From Massilia soli (GTDB taxonomy: Bacteria; Pseudomonadota; Gammaproteobacteria; Burkholderiales; Burkholderiaceae_D), in assembly GCF_016809835.1 (NCBI RefSeq), contig NZ_JAFBIL020000001.1:868001-932000 (forward strand): DNA of 64,000 nt, in the 5' to 3' direction. The stretch's first letter is position 1. Each line of letters begins with the position of its first letter. Under the pieces are notes generated by a model. It saw only the letters and a list, made by a program, of their open reading frames with translations, ran no database searches and was not told where the DNA came from. Made by a program: the position numbers and the translations under genes. Below are positions 18,577 through 29,038 of the stretch, piece after piece.

Positions 18577-20445
18577 ATGAATCAGCCCGTCATGGGCGGC
18601 GTTGCAGCACTGAACGTCCCAGCTTACATCAAACATCAAAAGCTCATCAACTGGGTCGCCGAAGTGGCGGCCCTGACCAAGCCTGCGCGCATTTACTGGT
18701 GCGACGGCTCGCAGGAAGAGTATGACCGCCTGTGCGGCGAGATGGTCGCGGCGGGCACGATGCAAAAGCTCAACCCAGCCAAACGTCCCAATTCTTACCT
18801 TGCCTGGTCCGACCCGTCGGACGTGGCCCGCGTCGAAGACCGTACCTTCATCTGCTCGGAAACCAAAGAGCAGGCCGGCCCGACCAACAACTGGACCGAC
18901 CCGGCCGAGATGCGCCGCACCCTGCACGGCCTGTTCGACGGCTGCATGGCCGGCCGCACGCTGTACGTGGTGCCGTTCTCGATGGGCCCGCTGGGTTCGC
19001 CGATCGCCCACATCGGCGTCGAGCTGTCCGACTCGCCTTACGTGGCCGTCAACATGCGCATCATGACGCGCATGGGCAAGGCCGTGTACGACGTGCTGGG
19101 CACCGACGGCGATTTCGTACCGTGCGTGCACAGCGTTGGCGCGCCTTTGCGTGCCGGCCAGCAGGACGTGTCCTGGCCGTGCAACCCGACCAAGTACATC
19201 GTGCACTACCCGGAAACCCGTGAAATCTGGTCGTTCGGGTCCGGCTACGGCGGCAACGCGCTGCTGGGCAAAAAGTGCTTCGCGCTGCGCATCGCTTCCA
19301 ACATGGGCCACCAGGAAGCCGAGCAGGGCGGCGCCGGCTGGCTGGCCGAACACATGCTGATCCTCGGCGTCGAGTCGCCAGAGGGCAAGAAGCACTACGT
19401 CGCGGCGGCGTTCCCATCGGCTTGCGGCAAGACCAACTACGCGATGCTGATCCCGCCGACCGGCTTTGAAGGCTGGAAAGTCACCACCATCGGCGACGAC
19501 ATCGCCTGGATCAAGCCGGGCGCCGACGGCCGCCTGTACGCGATCAACCCCGAGGCAGGCTACTTCGGCGTGGCGCCGGGCACCAACGAGAAGACCAACT
19601 TCAACTGCATGGCATCGCTGCGCGAAAACGTCATCTTCACCAACGTCGCGCTGACCGACGACGGCGACGTGTGGTGGGAAGGCATGACCAAGGAAGCGCC
19701 TGCGCACCTGGTCGACTGGCAGGGCAAGGACTGGACGCCGGCGTCCGGCACCAAGGCCGCGCATCCGAACGCGCGCTTCACCGTCGCGGCAACCCAGAAC
19801 CCGGTGATCGATCCGGCCTGGGATGACCCTGCCGGCGTGCCGATTTCGGCATTCATCTTCGGCGGCCGCCGCTCGACCACCGTGCCGCTGGTAACTGAAG
19901 CGCGCGACTGGGTAGAGGGCGTGTACATGGCCGCGACCATGGGTTCCGAGACCACCGCCGCGGCTGCGGGCCAGATGGGCATCGTGCGCCGCGACCCGTT
20001 CGCGATGCTGCCATTCATCGGCTACAACATGGGCGAGTATTTCAAGCACTGGCTGAATCTGGGCAAGAAGGTTGGCGAGCAGCATGGCAGCGATGTGCTG
20101 CCAAAGATTTTCTGCGTGAACTGGTTCCGTACCGATGCGGATGGCAAGTTTGTCTGGCCTGGCTTTGGCGACAACATGCGCGTACTGAAGTGGAAGCTCG
20201 ATCGCATCGAAGGCACGGTTGGCGGAACCGAGAACATCTTCGGTACCACGCCGCGTTACGAAGACCTGAACTGGAACGGCATCGCCTTCACGCGCGAGCA
20301 GTTCGAGCAGATCACGTCGATCGACACCGATGCCTGGATGGAAGAGCTGAAGCTGCATGACGAGCTGTTCCAGAAGCTGGAAGGCAACGTGCCGCAGGAG
20401 CTGGCCAAGGCCAAGGCAGAGCTGGAGAAGCGCTTGGCGGCGTAA
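18577..20445 (+). CDS. pckG: Phosphoenolpyruvate carboxykinase (GTP)
   Basis: A 622-residue protein matching the GTP-dependent PEP carboxykinase family in length and motifs: the P-loop [12 protein letters not shown] near residue 285 with the mobile active-site cysteine, the metal-binding region IGDDIAW, and the nucleotide-site block [14 protein letters not shown]. It converts oxaloacetate and GTP to PEP, CO2 and GDP, feeding gluconeogenesis in the cytoplasm. The start is supported by GGAGGT eight bases upstream. It is single-gene, with a long structured leader and a bidirectional terminator shared with uvrA. Confidence 0.97.
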   Translation: MNQPVMGGVAALNVPAYIKHQKLINWVAEVAALTKPARIYWCDGSQEEYDRLCGEMVAAGTMQKLNPAKRPNSYLAWSDPSDVARVEDRTFICSETKEQAGPTNNWTDPAEMRRTLHGLFDGCMAGRTLYVVPFSMGPLGSPIAHIGVELSDSPYVAVNMRIMTRMGKAVYDVLGTDGDFVPCVHSVGAPLRAGQQDVSWPCNPTKYIVHYPETREIWSFGSGYGGNALLGKKCFALRIASNMGHQEAEQGGAGWLAEHMLILGVESPEGKKHYVAAAFPSACGKTNYAMLIPPTGFEGWKVTTIGDDIAWIKPGADGRLYAINPEAGYFGVAPGTNEKTNFNCMASLRENVIFTNVALTDDGDVWWEGMTKEAPAHLVDWQGKDWTPASGTKAAHPNARFTVAATQNPVIDPAWDDPAGVPISAFIFGGRRSTTVPLVTEARDWVEGVYMAATMGSETTAAAAGQMGIVRRDPFAMLPFIGYNMGEYFKHWLNLGKKVGEQHGSDVLPKIFCVNWFRTDADGKFVWPGFGDNMRVLKWKLDRIEGTVGGTENIFGTTPRYEDLNWNGIAFTREQFEQITSIDTDAWMEELKLHDELFQKLEGNVPQELAKAKAELEKRLAA

Positions 20446-20467
20446 CCGGCCTGCACTTCCTCAAGTG

Positions 20468-20499
20468 AAAAAGGGACTGCTTTCGCAGTCCCTTTTTTT
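20468..20499. terminator. Bidirectional terminator between pckG and uvrA
   Basis: AAAAAGGGACTGC-TTTC-GCAGTCCCTTTTTTT. The perfect stem is flanked by As on one side and Ts on the other, so it can end both convergent transcripts. Confidence 0.92.
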
Positions 20500-20524
20500 G
20501 TGCACGCAATTCGGTGGATACCGC

Positions 20525-23383
20525 TTACTTCGATTTCACCTTCAACAGCGGCCCGAGGTACTTGCCGGTCACGCTCTCCGGATTGGCCGCCACTTCTTCC
20601 GGCGTGCCGCTGGCGATGATCCTGCCGCCGCCCGCGCCGCCTTCCGGCCCGAGGTCGACCAGCCAGTCAGCCGTCTTGATCACGTCGAGGTTGTGCTCGA
20701 TGATCACCAAGGTATTGCCCTGGTCGCGCAGGCGATGAATCACCTTCAGCAGCAAGTCGATATCGTGGAAGTGCAGGCCCGTGGTCGGCTCATCGAGGAT
20801 GTACAAGGTGCGGCCGGTGTCGCGCTTGGACAGCTCGAGCGACAGCTTGACCCGCTGCGCCTCGCCGCCCGACAGCGTGGTCGCGCTTTGCCCCAGCTTG
20901 ATGTACCCAAGGCCGACATCGAGCAGCGTTTGCAGCTTGCGCGCGATAACCGGCACCGGCTTGAAGAATTCGTGCGCGTCTTCCACCGTCAGGTTCAGCA
21001 CTTCGGTGATATTCTTGCCCTTGTACTGCACTTCGAGCGTTTCGCGGTTGTAGCGCTTGCCGTGGCAGACGTCGCACGGCACGTACACGTCCGGCAGGAA
21101 GTGCATTTCGACCTTGATCACGCCGTCGCCCTGGCATGCTTCGCAGCGCCCGCCCTTGACGTTGAACGAGAAGCGCCCGGCGCTGTAGCCGCGCTCTTTC
21201 GCCGTCGGCACGGTAGAGAACAAATCGCGGATCGGCGTGAACACGCCGGTGTAGGTGGCCGGGTTGGAACGCGGCGTGCGGCCGATCGGCGCCTGGTCGA
21301 CCGAGATCACCTTGTCGAAGTGCTCAAGCCCGCTGATCGACTCGTGCGGCGCAGGCTCGGTCTGCGAGCCATACAGGTGGCGCGACAGGGCAGGGTAGAG
21401 CGTGTCGTTGACCAGCGTCGACTTGCCCGAACCGGATACGCCTGTCACGCAGGTCAGCAAACCGACCGGCAGCTTGAGCGATACCTTCTTCAGGTTGTTG
21501 CCGGTCGCGCCCGTGATCACCAGCTGGCGGTCGGGATTCGACGGGTGGCGCTTCTTCGGGACCGCGATGCCGAGCGTGCCGTTCAGGTATTTCGCGGTCA
21601 GCGAGTTCTTGTTCTTCAGGATCTCCTTGACCGTGCCTTCGGCGATGATCTGGCCGCCATGCACGCCGGCGCCCGGACCCATGTCGACGACGTAGTCGGC
21701 GGTGCGGATCGCATCTTCATCGTGCTCCACCACCAGCACGCTGTTGCCGATGTCGCGCAGGTGCTTGAGCGTTTCGATCAGGCGGTCGTTGTCGCGCTGG
21801 TGCAGGCCGATCGACGGTTCATCGAGCACGTACATCACGCCGGTCAGGCCCGAGCCGATCTGCGACGCCAGGCGGATGCGCTGCGCTTCGCCGCCCGACA
21901 GGGTGTCGGCGCTGCGGTCCAGCGACAGGTAGTCGAGGCCCACGTTATTGAGGAACGTGAGGCGCGAGACGATCTCCTTGATCACGCGGTCGGCGATGTC
22001 CTTCTTGGCGCCCTTGAGTTTCAGCTTTTCGAAGAACTCGAGGCAGTCGCGCAGCGGCTTGTTGGCCACTTCGTAGATTGCGCGCTGCTGCTTGCCTTCG
22101 CCGACCTTGACGTAGCGCGCTTCGGTGCGCAGGCGCGCGCCGTCGCACGACGGGCACTGCTTCTCGTTGATGAACTTCGACAGCTCCTCTTTCACCGCCA
22201 TCGAATCGGTTTCGCGATAGCGGCGCTGCAGGTTGGTGACAACGCCTTCGAACGTGTGCTCGCGGATCACGGTGCGGCCACGCTCGTTCACATAGGTGAA
22301 CGGAATCGAGGTTTTGCCCGAGCCGTAGAGGACTGCTTTCTGCGATGCTTCCGGCAGCTTTTCGAACGGCTCGTCGATGTCGAATTCGTAGTACGCCGCC
22401 AGGTTCGACAACATCTGGAAGTAGAACTGGTTGCGCCGGTCCCAGCCCTTTACCGCGCCCGATGCGAGCGACAGGTTGGGGAAGGCGACGATGCGCTTCG
22501 GGTCGAAGAACTCGATGTGGCCAAGGCCGTCGCATTCTGGGCAGGCGCCCATCGGATTATTAAACGAGAACAGGCGCGGCTCGAGTTCCTGCAGCGAGTA
22601 GCCGCATTCGTTACAGGCGAACTTGTTGGAGTAGACGTGCTCTTCCCCGCCATCCATCTCGAGCACCACGGCGCGGCCATCGGCCAGGCGCAGCGCTGTC
22701 TCGAAGCTTTCGGCCAGGCGCTGCTTGATCTCGTCGTTGACCTTGACGCGGTCGATCACCACGTCGATGGTGTGCTTTTCGGTTTTCTTCAGCTTCGGCA
22801 GGTCGTCGATCTCGTAGATCTTGGCCGCGTGCGTGCCGCTCTGGATGCGGAAGCGCACGAAGCCCTGCGCCTGCATGCCCTCGAACAGGTCGGAATGCTC
22901 GCCCTTGCGGTTGGCGACCACTGGCGCGAGGATCATCAGTTTTGTATCGGCCGGCATGGCCAGTACCGCATCGACCATCTGCGACACGGTTTGCGCGGCC
23001 AGCGCGTTTTCCGGATGGTTGATGCAGTAGGGCGTGCCGACGCGCGCGTACAGCAGGCGCAGGTAATCGTGGATTTCGGTGACCGTGCCGACTGTGGAGC
23101 GCGGGTTGTGCGAAGTGGCCTTCTGCTCGATCGAGATGGCCGGCGACAGGCCTTCGATCATGTCGACGTCGGGCTTTTCCATCAGCTGCAAAAACTGGCG
23201 CGCATACGCCGACAGCGATTCCACATAGCGCCGCTGGCCTTCGGCATACAAGGTGTCGAAAGCAAGCGAAGACTTGCCCGAACCGGACAGCCCGGTGATG
23301 ACGATCAGCTTGTTGCGGGGAAGGTCAAGATTGATGTTCTTGAGGTTGTGCGTACGAGCGCCGCGAATGCGGATTTGTTCCAT
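20525..23383 (-). CDS. uvrA: Excinuclease ABC subunit A
   Basis: A 952-residue UvrA, the damage-recognition ATPase of nucleotide excision repair. Both ABC modules are complete: Walker A motifs GLSGSGKSS (31-39) and GVSGSGKST, signatures [16 protein letters not shown] and [15 protein letters not shown], and zinc-binding CPECDGLG and CEACQGDGV...CDVCHGKRY. The start is set at [15 protein letters not shown] (23383) because AAAGG lies just upstream; an in-frame codon nine residues earlier is less likely. It is divergent from ssb, a common arrangement, with a LexA box in the shared gap. Confidence 0.98.
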   Translation of the reverse strand: MEQIRIRGARTHNLKNINLDLPRNKLIVITGLSGSGKSSLAFDTLYAEGQRRYVESLSAYARQFLQLMEKPDVDMIEGLSPAISIEQKATSHNPRSTVGTVTEIHDYLRLLYARVGTPYCINHPENALAAQTVSQMVDAVLAMPADTKLMILAPVVANRKGEHSDLFEGMQAQGFVRFRIQSGTHAAKIYEIDDLPKLKKTEKHTIDVVIDRVKVNDEIKQRLAESFETALRLADGRAVVLEMDGGEEHVYSNKFACNECGYSLQELEPRLFSFNNPMGACPECDGLGHIEFFDPKRIVAFPNLSLASGAVKGWDRRNQFYFQMLSNLAAYYEFDIDEPFEKLPEASQKAVLYGSGKTSIPFTYVNERGRTVIREHTFEGVVTNLQRRYRETDSMAVKEELSKFINEKQCPSCDGARLRTEARYVKVGEGKQQRAIYEVANKPLRDCLEFFEKLKLKGAKKDIADRVIKEIVSRLTFLNNVGLDYLSLDRSADTLSGGEAQRIRLASQIGSGLTGVMYVLDEPSIGLHQRDNDRLIETLKHLRDIGNSVLVVEHDEDAIRTADYVVDMGPGAGVHGGQIIAEGTVKEILKNKNSLTAKYLNGTLGIAVPKKRHPSNPDRQLVITGATGNNLKKVSLKLPVGLLTCVTGVSGSGKSTLVNDTLYPALSRHLYGSQTEPAPHESISGLEHFDKVISVDQAPIGRTPRSNPATYTGVFTPIRDLFSTVPTAKERGYSAGRFSFNVKGGRCEACQGDGVIKVEMHFLPDVYVPCDVCHGKRYNRETLEVQYKGKNITEVLNLTVEDAHEFFKPVPVIARKLQTLLDVGLGYIKLGQSATTLSGGEAQRVKLSLELSKRDTGRTLYILDEPTTGLHFHDIDLLLKVIHRLRDQGNTLVIIEHNLDVIKTADWLVDLGPEGGAGGGRIIASGTPEEVAANPESVTGKYLGPLLKVKSK

Positions 23384-23515
23384 GTATTTTTGCCTTTGAT
23401 GGTCAGCCACATACTATAGCCGCGATTCACTTCGGACGTTCCGGGCTGCTTCGATTGGCTGAGGCCGTAAGCGGGGGGAGAGCATATTGAGATCGCTCAG
23501 GAATCTATCGCGGGG

Positions 23516-23535
23516 TACTGTATATAATACCAGTA
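23516..23535. promoter_or_regulatory. LexA (SOS) box between uvrA and ssb
   Basis: TACTGTATATAATACCAGTA is close to the enterobacterial LexA consensus (CTGT-N8-CCAG, one change in the right arm). It lies about 130 bases from each start codon. LexA control of uvrA, and possibly ssb, follows from the known regulation of this gene pair. A separate TATAAT at 23601-23606 is the likely ssb -10. Confidence 0.85.
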
Positions 23536-23663
23536 TTCATGCTCCCTGCAAACGCATGTTGAGTGCACAATATTGAGTGCTTTTCACTGGATGGCTGACA
23601 TATAATCGTCGTTTAGGGATAAATCATCGCGTCGCGCGCCGTCGCGTTCATTAGGAGTAATAC

Positions 23664-24167
23664 ATGGCATCAGTGAATAAAGTCATCATCGTCGGCAACC
23701 TGGGGCGCGATCCGGAGATCCGCTACATGCCGAGCGGTGACGCCATCGCCAACATCGCCGTCGCGACCTCGTACAAGTCGAAGGACCGCAACACCGGCGA
23801 GCAGAAAGAGCTGACCGAGTGGCACCGCATTTCGTTCTTCGGCCGCCTGGCTGAAATCGTTGGCCAGTACCTGAAAAAGGGCTCGTCGGTCTATGTAGAA
23901 GGCCGCCTGCAGACCCGCAAGTACACCGACAAGGACGGCGTCGAGAAGTACGCAACCGACATCATCGCTGAAAACATGCAGATGCTTGGCGGACGCCAGG
24001 GCATGGGCGGCGACGCTGGCGGCGGCATGGACGACGGCGGCGGCTACGATGCACCACAGCAGAGCCGTCCAGCGCCACAGCGCCAGGCCCCTCCGGCACC
24101 GGCCGCGCGCCCGGCGCCGCGTCCGGCACCGAATTTCTCGGATATGGATGACGACATTCCGTTCTAA
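23664..24167 (+). CDS. ssb: Single-stranded DNA-binding protein
   Basis: A 167-residue SSB. The N-terminal OB fold (1-110) begins [18 protein letters not shown] and includes [13 protein letters not shown]. It is followed by a Gly/Pro/Gln-rich linker and the acidic tail DMDDDIPF that recruits repair and replication proteins. It binds single-stranded DNA as a tetramer during replication, repair and recombination. AGGAG at 23653-23657 supports the start. The gene ends in a strong terminator. Confidence 0.98.
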   Translation: MASVNKVIIVGNLGRDPEIRYMPSGDAIANIAVATSYKSKDRNTGEQKELTEWHRISFFGRLAEIVGQYLKKGSSVYVEGRLQTRKYTDKDGVEKYATDIIAENMQMLGGRQGMGGDAGGGMDDGGGYDAPQQSRPAPQRQAPPAPAARPAPRPAPNFSDMDDDIPF

Positions 24168-24193
24168 AACGTACCTGACGTACGGAAATAACC

Positions 24194-24230
24194 AAACCCC
24201 TGCAACGTTTCGGCGCTGCAGGGGTTTTTT
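24194..24230 (+). terminator. Rho-independent terminator of ssb
   Basis: AAACCCCTGCA pairs with TGCAGGGGTTT, followed by six Ts, 27 bases after the ssb stop. Confidence 0.93.
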
Positions 24231-24265
24231 ATTCGCGGGAAAGCGCCACCGACGGTCGCGCCGCT

Positions 24266-24433
24266 GAAGCCAAAGTAACGGTGCCGGTCGTCGATGCGCG
24301 CTGCCAGCAAGACAAGGTCATGGTCTGCAAATCCAACGGCGGCGGCACCAACGCGCCGACGCAAGTGTGGGTATCACCGAATGCGGTACCGACGCACCTT
24401 CAGTCTGAAGTGTCACTCGAAGCATTCAGCTGA
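24266..24433 (+). pseudogene. Remnant of a coding sequence (C-terminal 55 residues, no start)
   Basis: An open frame without a start runs from the ssb terminator to TGA 24431. It reads like real protein (EAKVTVPVVDARCQQDKVMV, then CKSNGGGTNAPTQVWVSP) and is followed 19 bases later by its own terminator. The simplest reading is the tail of a gene whose front was lost when the region next to ssb was rearranged. No family is recognised. Confidence 0.45.
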
Positions 24434-24452
24434 TTGTCTGAAGCCATATCGC

Positions 24453-24481
24453 AACCCGGCACTTCGGCTGGCCGGGTTTTT
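24453..24481 (+). terminator. Rho-independent terminator after the gene remnant
   Basis: AACCCGGC / GCCGGGTT with a ten-base loop and a short T run. It supports the view that the preceding open frame was once the end of a transcribed gene. Confidence 0.75.
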
Positions 24482-24617
24482 ACTGCTTCTAGACAGAAAA
24501 GATGCGTACGCTTACACTCCTGGTTGTTGTTATTTATGAAACTACCCCAACCGCATAAGTCTCGTCCGATCGCGTTGATAGCGTCCGGCAGGGCAACCAC
24601 GTATAGGAAACGTCACG

Positions 24618-25232
24618 ATGTTCAGCCGCCTCGCAACTCTGCTTTTTGCATCTCTTTTATTGACCTGCGCCCCATCCTTCGCGGCACCGATTACGATTGA
24701 TTTTGAATCCTACCCAGGCCTTGACGGAAAGTTGGGCACGTCGGATGACGTCCCTGCCCACAATATGATCTGGCGGCTTAGCGATGAATTTGCAACGATG
24801 GGCATTACGTTCGTCCGTGGCAGCCTTCACCAAAGTGGATTCTTTGATGGGAATCCTGCAAATCATTTCCTAAGCTCTGACAACCCGATTATTTCATTAG
24901 GCGTGCCGGTCTTTGGTATCAGTATGATGAGCAAGTCGTACTGGGATGCGACGTTGACAGCCTATGGCGCGTCCGGAAACGTTCTTGCGATCCATCGCCT
25001 CGAACACTTCGGCCCCGGTACCGCGATGATGGAGGGTTTGTTGTCCGTCACGACCTCCGAAGCCATCGCCAGCTTCTCGATTCTGCCCGATCGGCCGAAC
25101 TATATTCTTAACCTCGACAACCTTGTCCTCGACGTTGTCGACGTCCCCGAGCCATCGAACATGTTGTTCGCTGGCCTTGGCCTTCTCGGGCTGGTCATGC
25201 GCGCGAAGCGTCGGCCACGTCCTTTCGCGTAA
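24618..25232 (+). CDS. PEP-CTERM sorted exported protein
   Basis: A 204-residue exported protein. The signal peptide ends SFAAP, and the middle is a beta-rich domain (ITIDFESYPGLDG, then ILPDRPNYILNLDNLVLDV). The C-terminus is a PEP-CTERM anchor: VPEPSN, a hydrophobic stretch MLFAGLGLLGLVM, then RAKRRPR. Such proteins are processed by an exosortase and are usually linked to exopolysaccharide or biofilm. No exosortase gene is in the window. It precedes a surface-polysaccharide gene group. Confidence 0.9.
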   Translation: MFSRLATLLFASLLLTCAPSFAAPITIDFESYPGLDGKLGTSDDVPAHNMIWRLSDEFATMGITFVRGSLHQSGFFDGNPANHFLSSDNPIISLGVPVFGISMMSKSYWDATLTAYGASGNVLAIHRLEHFGPGTAMMEGLLSVTTSEAIASFSILPDRPNYILNLDNLVLDVVDVPEPSNMLFAGLGLLGLVMRAKRRPRPFA

Positions 25233-25353
25233 CCAGCAGGCGCTTGGGGCACATCAATGATGTCCCGGCCGCGCAGAACTTCAGCGCATCAGTATTTCTC
25301 CAAGCTTGGCACGGTTGCATTCGCAGCCGCTCAGCCTTGCAAGGAGAATACCC

Positions 25354-25980
25354 ATGCTGGAGGATCTCGAGGCCCTGTCGATCGCACATTTTCATGATGC
25401 CAAGCTGGTCGATCCCGCATGGCCGAATGCGGCACCGCCGCACGCGCTCGACGGTGCGTGGCGCTGGATCGATGCCAACCATCGTTTCAATGGATTGTTG
25501 TGGAACGAGGAAGACCGTGCCAGGCGCACCGACGTCGAGCCAGCCGAGATAGCCGCCAGCAAACGCCTGATCGACCGGCACAATCAGTTGCGCAACGACG
25601 CCGTGGAGGCGATCGACGAAGTGGTTCTTCAGCTACTCGGCAACACCATGCGCTCGCCGGGAGCGCGCCTCAGCAGCGAAACTGCCGGTGCGATGATCGA
25701 CCGGCTGTCGATTCTGTCGCTCAAGATATTCCATATGCGCGAGCAAACCCGGCGTCACGATGCCGGCGCCGATCACATCGACACCTGCAACACCAGGCTG
25801 CGGCGCCTCGCCATGCAGCGCGCCGACCTTGCCTCTTGCCTCGATAACCTTCTTGCGGACGCGCGTCTGGGCCTTGCCTACTTCAAGGTCTACCGCCAGT
25901 TCAAGATGTACAACGATCCCGCGCTCAATCCCTACCTGTATGCGCAGCAAGCCTCGGCACCGGGCAAGGCGGCACCATGA
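25354..25980 (+). CDS. DUF4254 family protein
   Basis: A 208-residue, largely helical soluble protein matching DUF4254: FNGLLWNEEDRARR, then ASKRLIDRHNQLRNDAVEAI and ETAGAMIDRLSILSLKIFH. ATG 25354 is chosen because AAGGAG (25340-25345) precedes it. The family has no proven activity but is commonly found beside LPS-type glycosyltransferases, as here. Its stop overlaps the GT2 start by four bases (ATGA), so the two are translationally coupled. Confidence 0.88.
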   Translation: MLEDLEALSIAHFHDAKLVDPAWPNAAPPHALDGAWRWIDANHRFNGLLWNEEDRARRTDVEPAEIAASKRLIDRHNQLRNDAVEAIDEVVLQLLGNTMRSPGARLSSETAGAMIDRLSILSLKIFHMREQTRRHDAGADHIDTCNTRLRRLAMQRADLASCLDNLLADARLGLAYFKVYRQFKMYNDPALNPYLYAQQASAPGKAAP

Positions 25981-26801
25981 GCAGCGAGGCGGTGATCGAT
26001 GTCCTGATACCCACCTGTAACCGGCCTTGCGCGCTCGCGGTTGTTCTCACCGCATTGTCGTCGCAAAATTTCGAGCGCTTCCGCATCATCGTTTCAGACC
26101 AGTCGGAGGATGATGGTGTGTTCTTAACTCCCGAGGTGGTCGCGGTGACGCGCGTCTTGCGCGCGCGCGAGGTGCCCGTACTTACCCTGCGCAACGTGCC
26201 GTGCCGCGGCATGGCGGAGCAACGCGCATTCCTGCTGGCAGCCGTTACCGGCCCGTATTGCCTGTTCCTCGATGACGATGTCATCCTCGAACCTGACCTG
26301 CTGCAACGCCTGTACGCCGCGATTCGCGAACAGCAGTGCGGGTTCGTCGGCAGTGCGCTGCATGGTTTGAGCTACAGCGCCGAACAACGGCCGCATCAAC
26401 AGCACATCGAGTTTTGGGAAGGCCAGGTTACGCCGGAAATCATCACTCCGGACTGCGCCGCCTGGGCGCGCCACCATTTGCACAGCGCTGCCAACCTGTA
26501 TCACGTCCAGTCGGCGCTGAAGCTGGCGCGCGAAGACACTCGGCACTATCGGGTCGCCTGGGTAGGCGGGTGCGTGCTGTTCGATACGGCCAAACTGCGC
26601 GACGCCGGCGGTTTCGACTTCTGGCAGGAGCTGCCGCCCGAACATTGCGGTGAGGACGTTCTGGCGCAGCTGCGCGTGATGGCGAAGTATGGCGGCTGTG
26701 GAATCATTCCCTCCGGCGCTTTTCACATGGAACTGCCGACCACGGTCCAGGCGCGCCGATGCGATGCGCCGCGAATGCTGCTCGCAGCGCGAAGCGCATG
26801 A
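25977..26801 (+). CDS. Family 2 glycosyltransferase
   Basis: A 274-residue GT-A fold enzyme. The nucleotide-sugar site begins IDVLIPTCNRPCALAVVL, and the metal-binding DxD motif is LFLDDDVILEPD near residue 98. A second acidic region (PPEHCGEDVLAQLRVM) probably carries the catalytic base. It should transfer a sugar from a nucleotide donor to a surface glycan, but donor and acceptor are unknown. It overlaps the genes on both sides by four bases (25977-25980 and 26798-26801), forming a three-gene operon. Confidence 0.92.
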   Translation: MSSEAVIDVLIPTCNRPCALAVVLTALSSQNFERFRIIVSDQSEDDGVFLTPEVVAVTRVLRAREVPVLTLRNVPCRGMAEQRAFLLAAVTGPYCLFLDDDVILEPDLLQRLYAAIREQQCGFVGSALHGLSYSAEQRPHQQHIEFWEGQVTPEIITPDCAAWARHHLHSAANLYHVQSALKLAREDTRHYRVAWVGGCVLFDTAKLRDAGGFDFWQELPPEHCGEDVLAQLRVMAKYGGCGIIPSGAFHMELPTTVQARRCDAPRMLLAARSA

Positions 26802-27883
26802 CGCGCGCTTCGAACAGCACCATTCCCGGCGTGCAAAAAATTCTGGCGCTGCGGCCCAACGCTGTCGGCGATTTCGTGTTCGCATTGCCGGCGCTGCACG
26901 CGCTGCGCTTTGCCTATCCAGCTGCGGAAATCTGGTATGTCGGCAAGCAATGGCATGCTGACTTTTTGCTGGGCCGGCCTGGTCCCATCGACCGGGTCGT
27001 GGTCGCGCCGCCGATACCCGGCGTGGGCGCCCACCCGGAGGCAAAGGTGGACCAGCTCGCGGTGGATGCGTTTGTCGTTGCGATGCGCAGCGAAGGGTTC
27101 GACCTTGCGGTGCAGATGTTCGGCGGCGGGCGCTATTCGAATCCGTTCATCAAGCGGCTCGGCGCGAGGGTGACCGTCGGTGCGCGCACGCCCGATGCCG
27201 AGCCGCTCGACAGGTGGATCGCTTACGGCGACTTCAACAACCGCCGCCTCGAGATGCTGGAAATTGCCGCGCTTGCCGGCGCGACCATGTGGCGCACAGG
27301 ACGCGAACTACAGGTCACCCAAGGGGACCGGGTTCAGGCGGCGACGGCGTTTCCAGTGCCGCCTTCTGCGCGCGTGGTCGTCGTGCACCCAGGTTCAAGC
27401 GACCCGCGCAGGCGCTGGCCTGTCGAGCGTTTTGCGGCTGTCGCCGATGCGCTGGCGCAGGCGGGGGCGGTCATCGCCGTCAATGGAACTCGCGACGAGT
27501 CTGCCCTGGTGCAGGGTGTGATCGGACACATGCGCAACGCGGCGATCGATCTCACTGACGCGCTGTCGTTGTCGGGCCTGTGTGGAGTGATCGACCGCGC
27601 GGCGATGGTGCTGTCGAATGACTCCGGTCCACTGCACCTGGCGCTGGCGATGGGCACCCCATGCGTGGGTGTGTACTGGCTGACCAACCTGATGGAGGCC
27701 TGTCCCCTGCGCCAGAACATGCATCGCGCCGCGATGTCCACAAGAATACATTGCCCGGTTTGCGGCCAAGAGAACCGCAAGTCGCGGTGCGAGCACGACG
27801 TCTGCTTTGTCGACGATGTCCCGGTTGAGCATGTCAGGGAGATGGCACTGGAGTTGTTTGAGTCAACGATGTTACGCACCTGA
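26798..27883 (+). CDS. Family 9 glycosyltransferase (heptosyltransferase-like)
   Basis: A 361-residue GT-B enzyme of the LPS heptosyltransferase family. The N-terminal domain has ILALRPNAVGDFVFALPAL, the usual start of the family. The C-terminal domain has VVVHPGSSDPRRRWPVERFA and SNDSGPLHLALAMGTPCVGV. ATG 26798 forms an ATGA overlap with the GT2 stop; an in-frame ATG at 26759 is further upstream. A cysteine cluster near the C-terminus (CPVCGQENRKSRCEHDVC) looks like a metal-binding insert, unusual for the family. It probably adds heptose or a related sugar to LPS. Confidence 0.92.
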   Translation: MTRASNSTIPGVQKILALRPNAVGDFVFALPALHALRFAYPAAEIWYVGKQWHADFLLGRPGPIDRVVVAPPIPGVGAHPEAKVDQLAVDAFVVAMRSEGFDLAVQMFGGGRYSNPFIKRLGARVTVGARTPDAEPLDRWIAYGDFNNRRLEMLEIAALAGATMWRTGRELQVTQGDRVQAATAFPVPPSARVVVVHPGSSDPRRRWPVERFAAVADALAQAGAVIAVNGTRDESALVQGVIGHMRNAAIDLTDALSLSGLCGVIDRAAMVLSNDSGPLHLALAMGTPCVGVYWLTNLMEACPLRQNMHRAAMSTRIHCPVCGQENRKSRCEHDVCFVDDVPVEHVREMALELFESTMLRT

Positions 27884-27918
27884 GCTTGCCAGCCCGCGCG
27901 CAGGCAACGACACGGCGG

Positions 27919-28959
27919 CTACACACCGCACAGCAGCACCCGCGCGTGCTCCAGAACCTCATCTGCCCGCTCACCTGCCGGATCCCACAGGCACTTGTGA
28001 TGCTGCTGATCGAGCGGCGCCCAGCGCCGTATGTCCGCTTTGCTGAAAATGACCACGCTGCGCAACCTGAGCCCTGCAGCAATATGCGAGACGCCGGTGT
28101 CGTTGCACAGCAGAAGTCTGGAACGGCTCATCAGCGCAGCCATGGCCCCGATGGACATCGGGACGGCGGCGTCCAGCGCAGGCGTGCGCATATGCCGCGC
28201 CACCTCGGCGGTAAGGGCAGCTTCATCCGCTGATCCTGTCAGCACCACCTGCAGGCCAAACTCGGCGGCAAGCCGGTCAGCGACCTGCGCAAACAGCTGC
28301 GGCGGCCAGCACTTGTCGCGCCAGCGCGCTCCCGGGTGGACGCACAGGTATGTTCCGGCCCTGAGGCCGCTGGCGATGCCGCTTGCGGCAAGCTCCCGTT
28401 CGTCTGCATCCGTGATCGGAAACTCCAGGTGCACGCCGATTGTCGGCGCACCGAGCTGTTGAGTTAGTTCAAGCAGCCGCAGTGGCTCCGGGCCGCAGTC
28501 CGGGTAGGGGTAGAAGTAATCGTCCTTGCCCGCCGGGCGCATTGGAATGCCGAAACCGGCAACGCAGCGCGCGCCGAACGACTGGACAATCGCATTGGTG
28601 ATCTCGCCGCTGCCGTGCAACTGCAGGGCGAGGTCGAACTTATTGCTGGTGATTGCCGCGTAGAAGGGCGCTACGAGGCGGTCCTGTACCGGCTGCTCCG
28701 GCAGGCCATGGTGGCCAGGATAGGCGAGGAAAGCATCGATGTAACCCGCAAAGCGCCCGGCAAACTGCGTCGCCCAGGGCAAGCCGACCAGCACGATCCG
28801 TGTGGTCGGCAATGCGGCGCGCAAGGCCCGCAGCGCGGGAACGGCGCACAGCATGTCGCCGAGCTGAAGGGCGCGGAAGATGACGAGGGAACCGGGTGCG
28901 CGATCGGCCACGCAGAGGTGGGAATTAGCGCTGGTGCGAAGCGTATGTTCGGCGTTCAT
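27919..28959 (-). CDS. Family 9 glycosyltransferase (heptosyltransferase-like)
   Basis: A 346-residue second GT9 enzyme, facing the first across 35 bases. Motifs are IFRALQLGDMLCAVPALRAL at the N-terminus, CVHPGARWRDKCWPPQLFAQ near residue 205 and LLCNDTGVSHIAAGLRLRSV near residue 278. It lacks the cysteine cluster of its neighbour and differs enough not to be a recent duplicate. Likely role: sugar addition in LPS core or another surface glycan. It is the last of a leftward group with the dimethylformamidase-like and carbamoyltransferase genes. Confidence 0.92.
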   Translation of the reverse strand: MNAEHTLRTSANSHLCVADRAPGSLVIFRALQLGDMLCAVPALRALRAALPTTRIVLVGLPWATQFAGRFAGYIDAFLAYPGHHGLPEQPVQDRLVAPFYAAITSNKFDLALQLHGSGEITNAIVQSFGARCVAGFGIPMRPAGKDDYFYPYPDCGPEPLRLLELTQQLGAPTIGVHLEFPITDADERELAASGIASGLRAGTYLCVHPGARWRDKCWPPQLFAQVADRLAAEFGLQVVLTGSADEAALTAEVARHMRTPALDAAVPMSIGAMAALMSRSRLLLCNDTGVSHIAAGLRLRSVVIFSKADIRRWAPLDQQHHKCLWDPAGERADEVLEHARVLLCGV

Positions 28960-29038
28960 TCATTGCCTCCTGCGCCGAAGCGCGCTTGGTTCTGCTCTTC
29001 GGTTCGACCGGCACGGCCAGCCACAGTTCAGTTGATGT

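Noticed and set aside
20357-23419. A 1020-residue open frame opposite uvrA
   Set aside because: It is a by-product of GC-rich codon use on the other strand. The uvrA frame has full-length family motifs, and the long antisense product has no domains.
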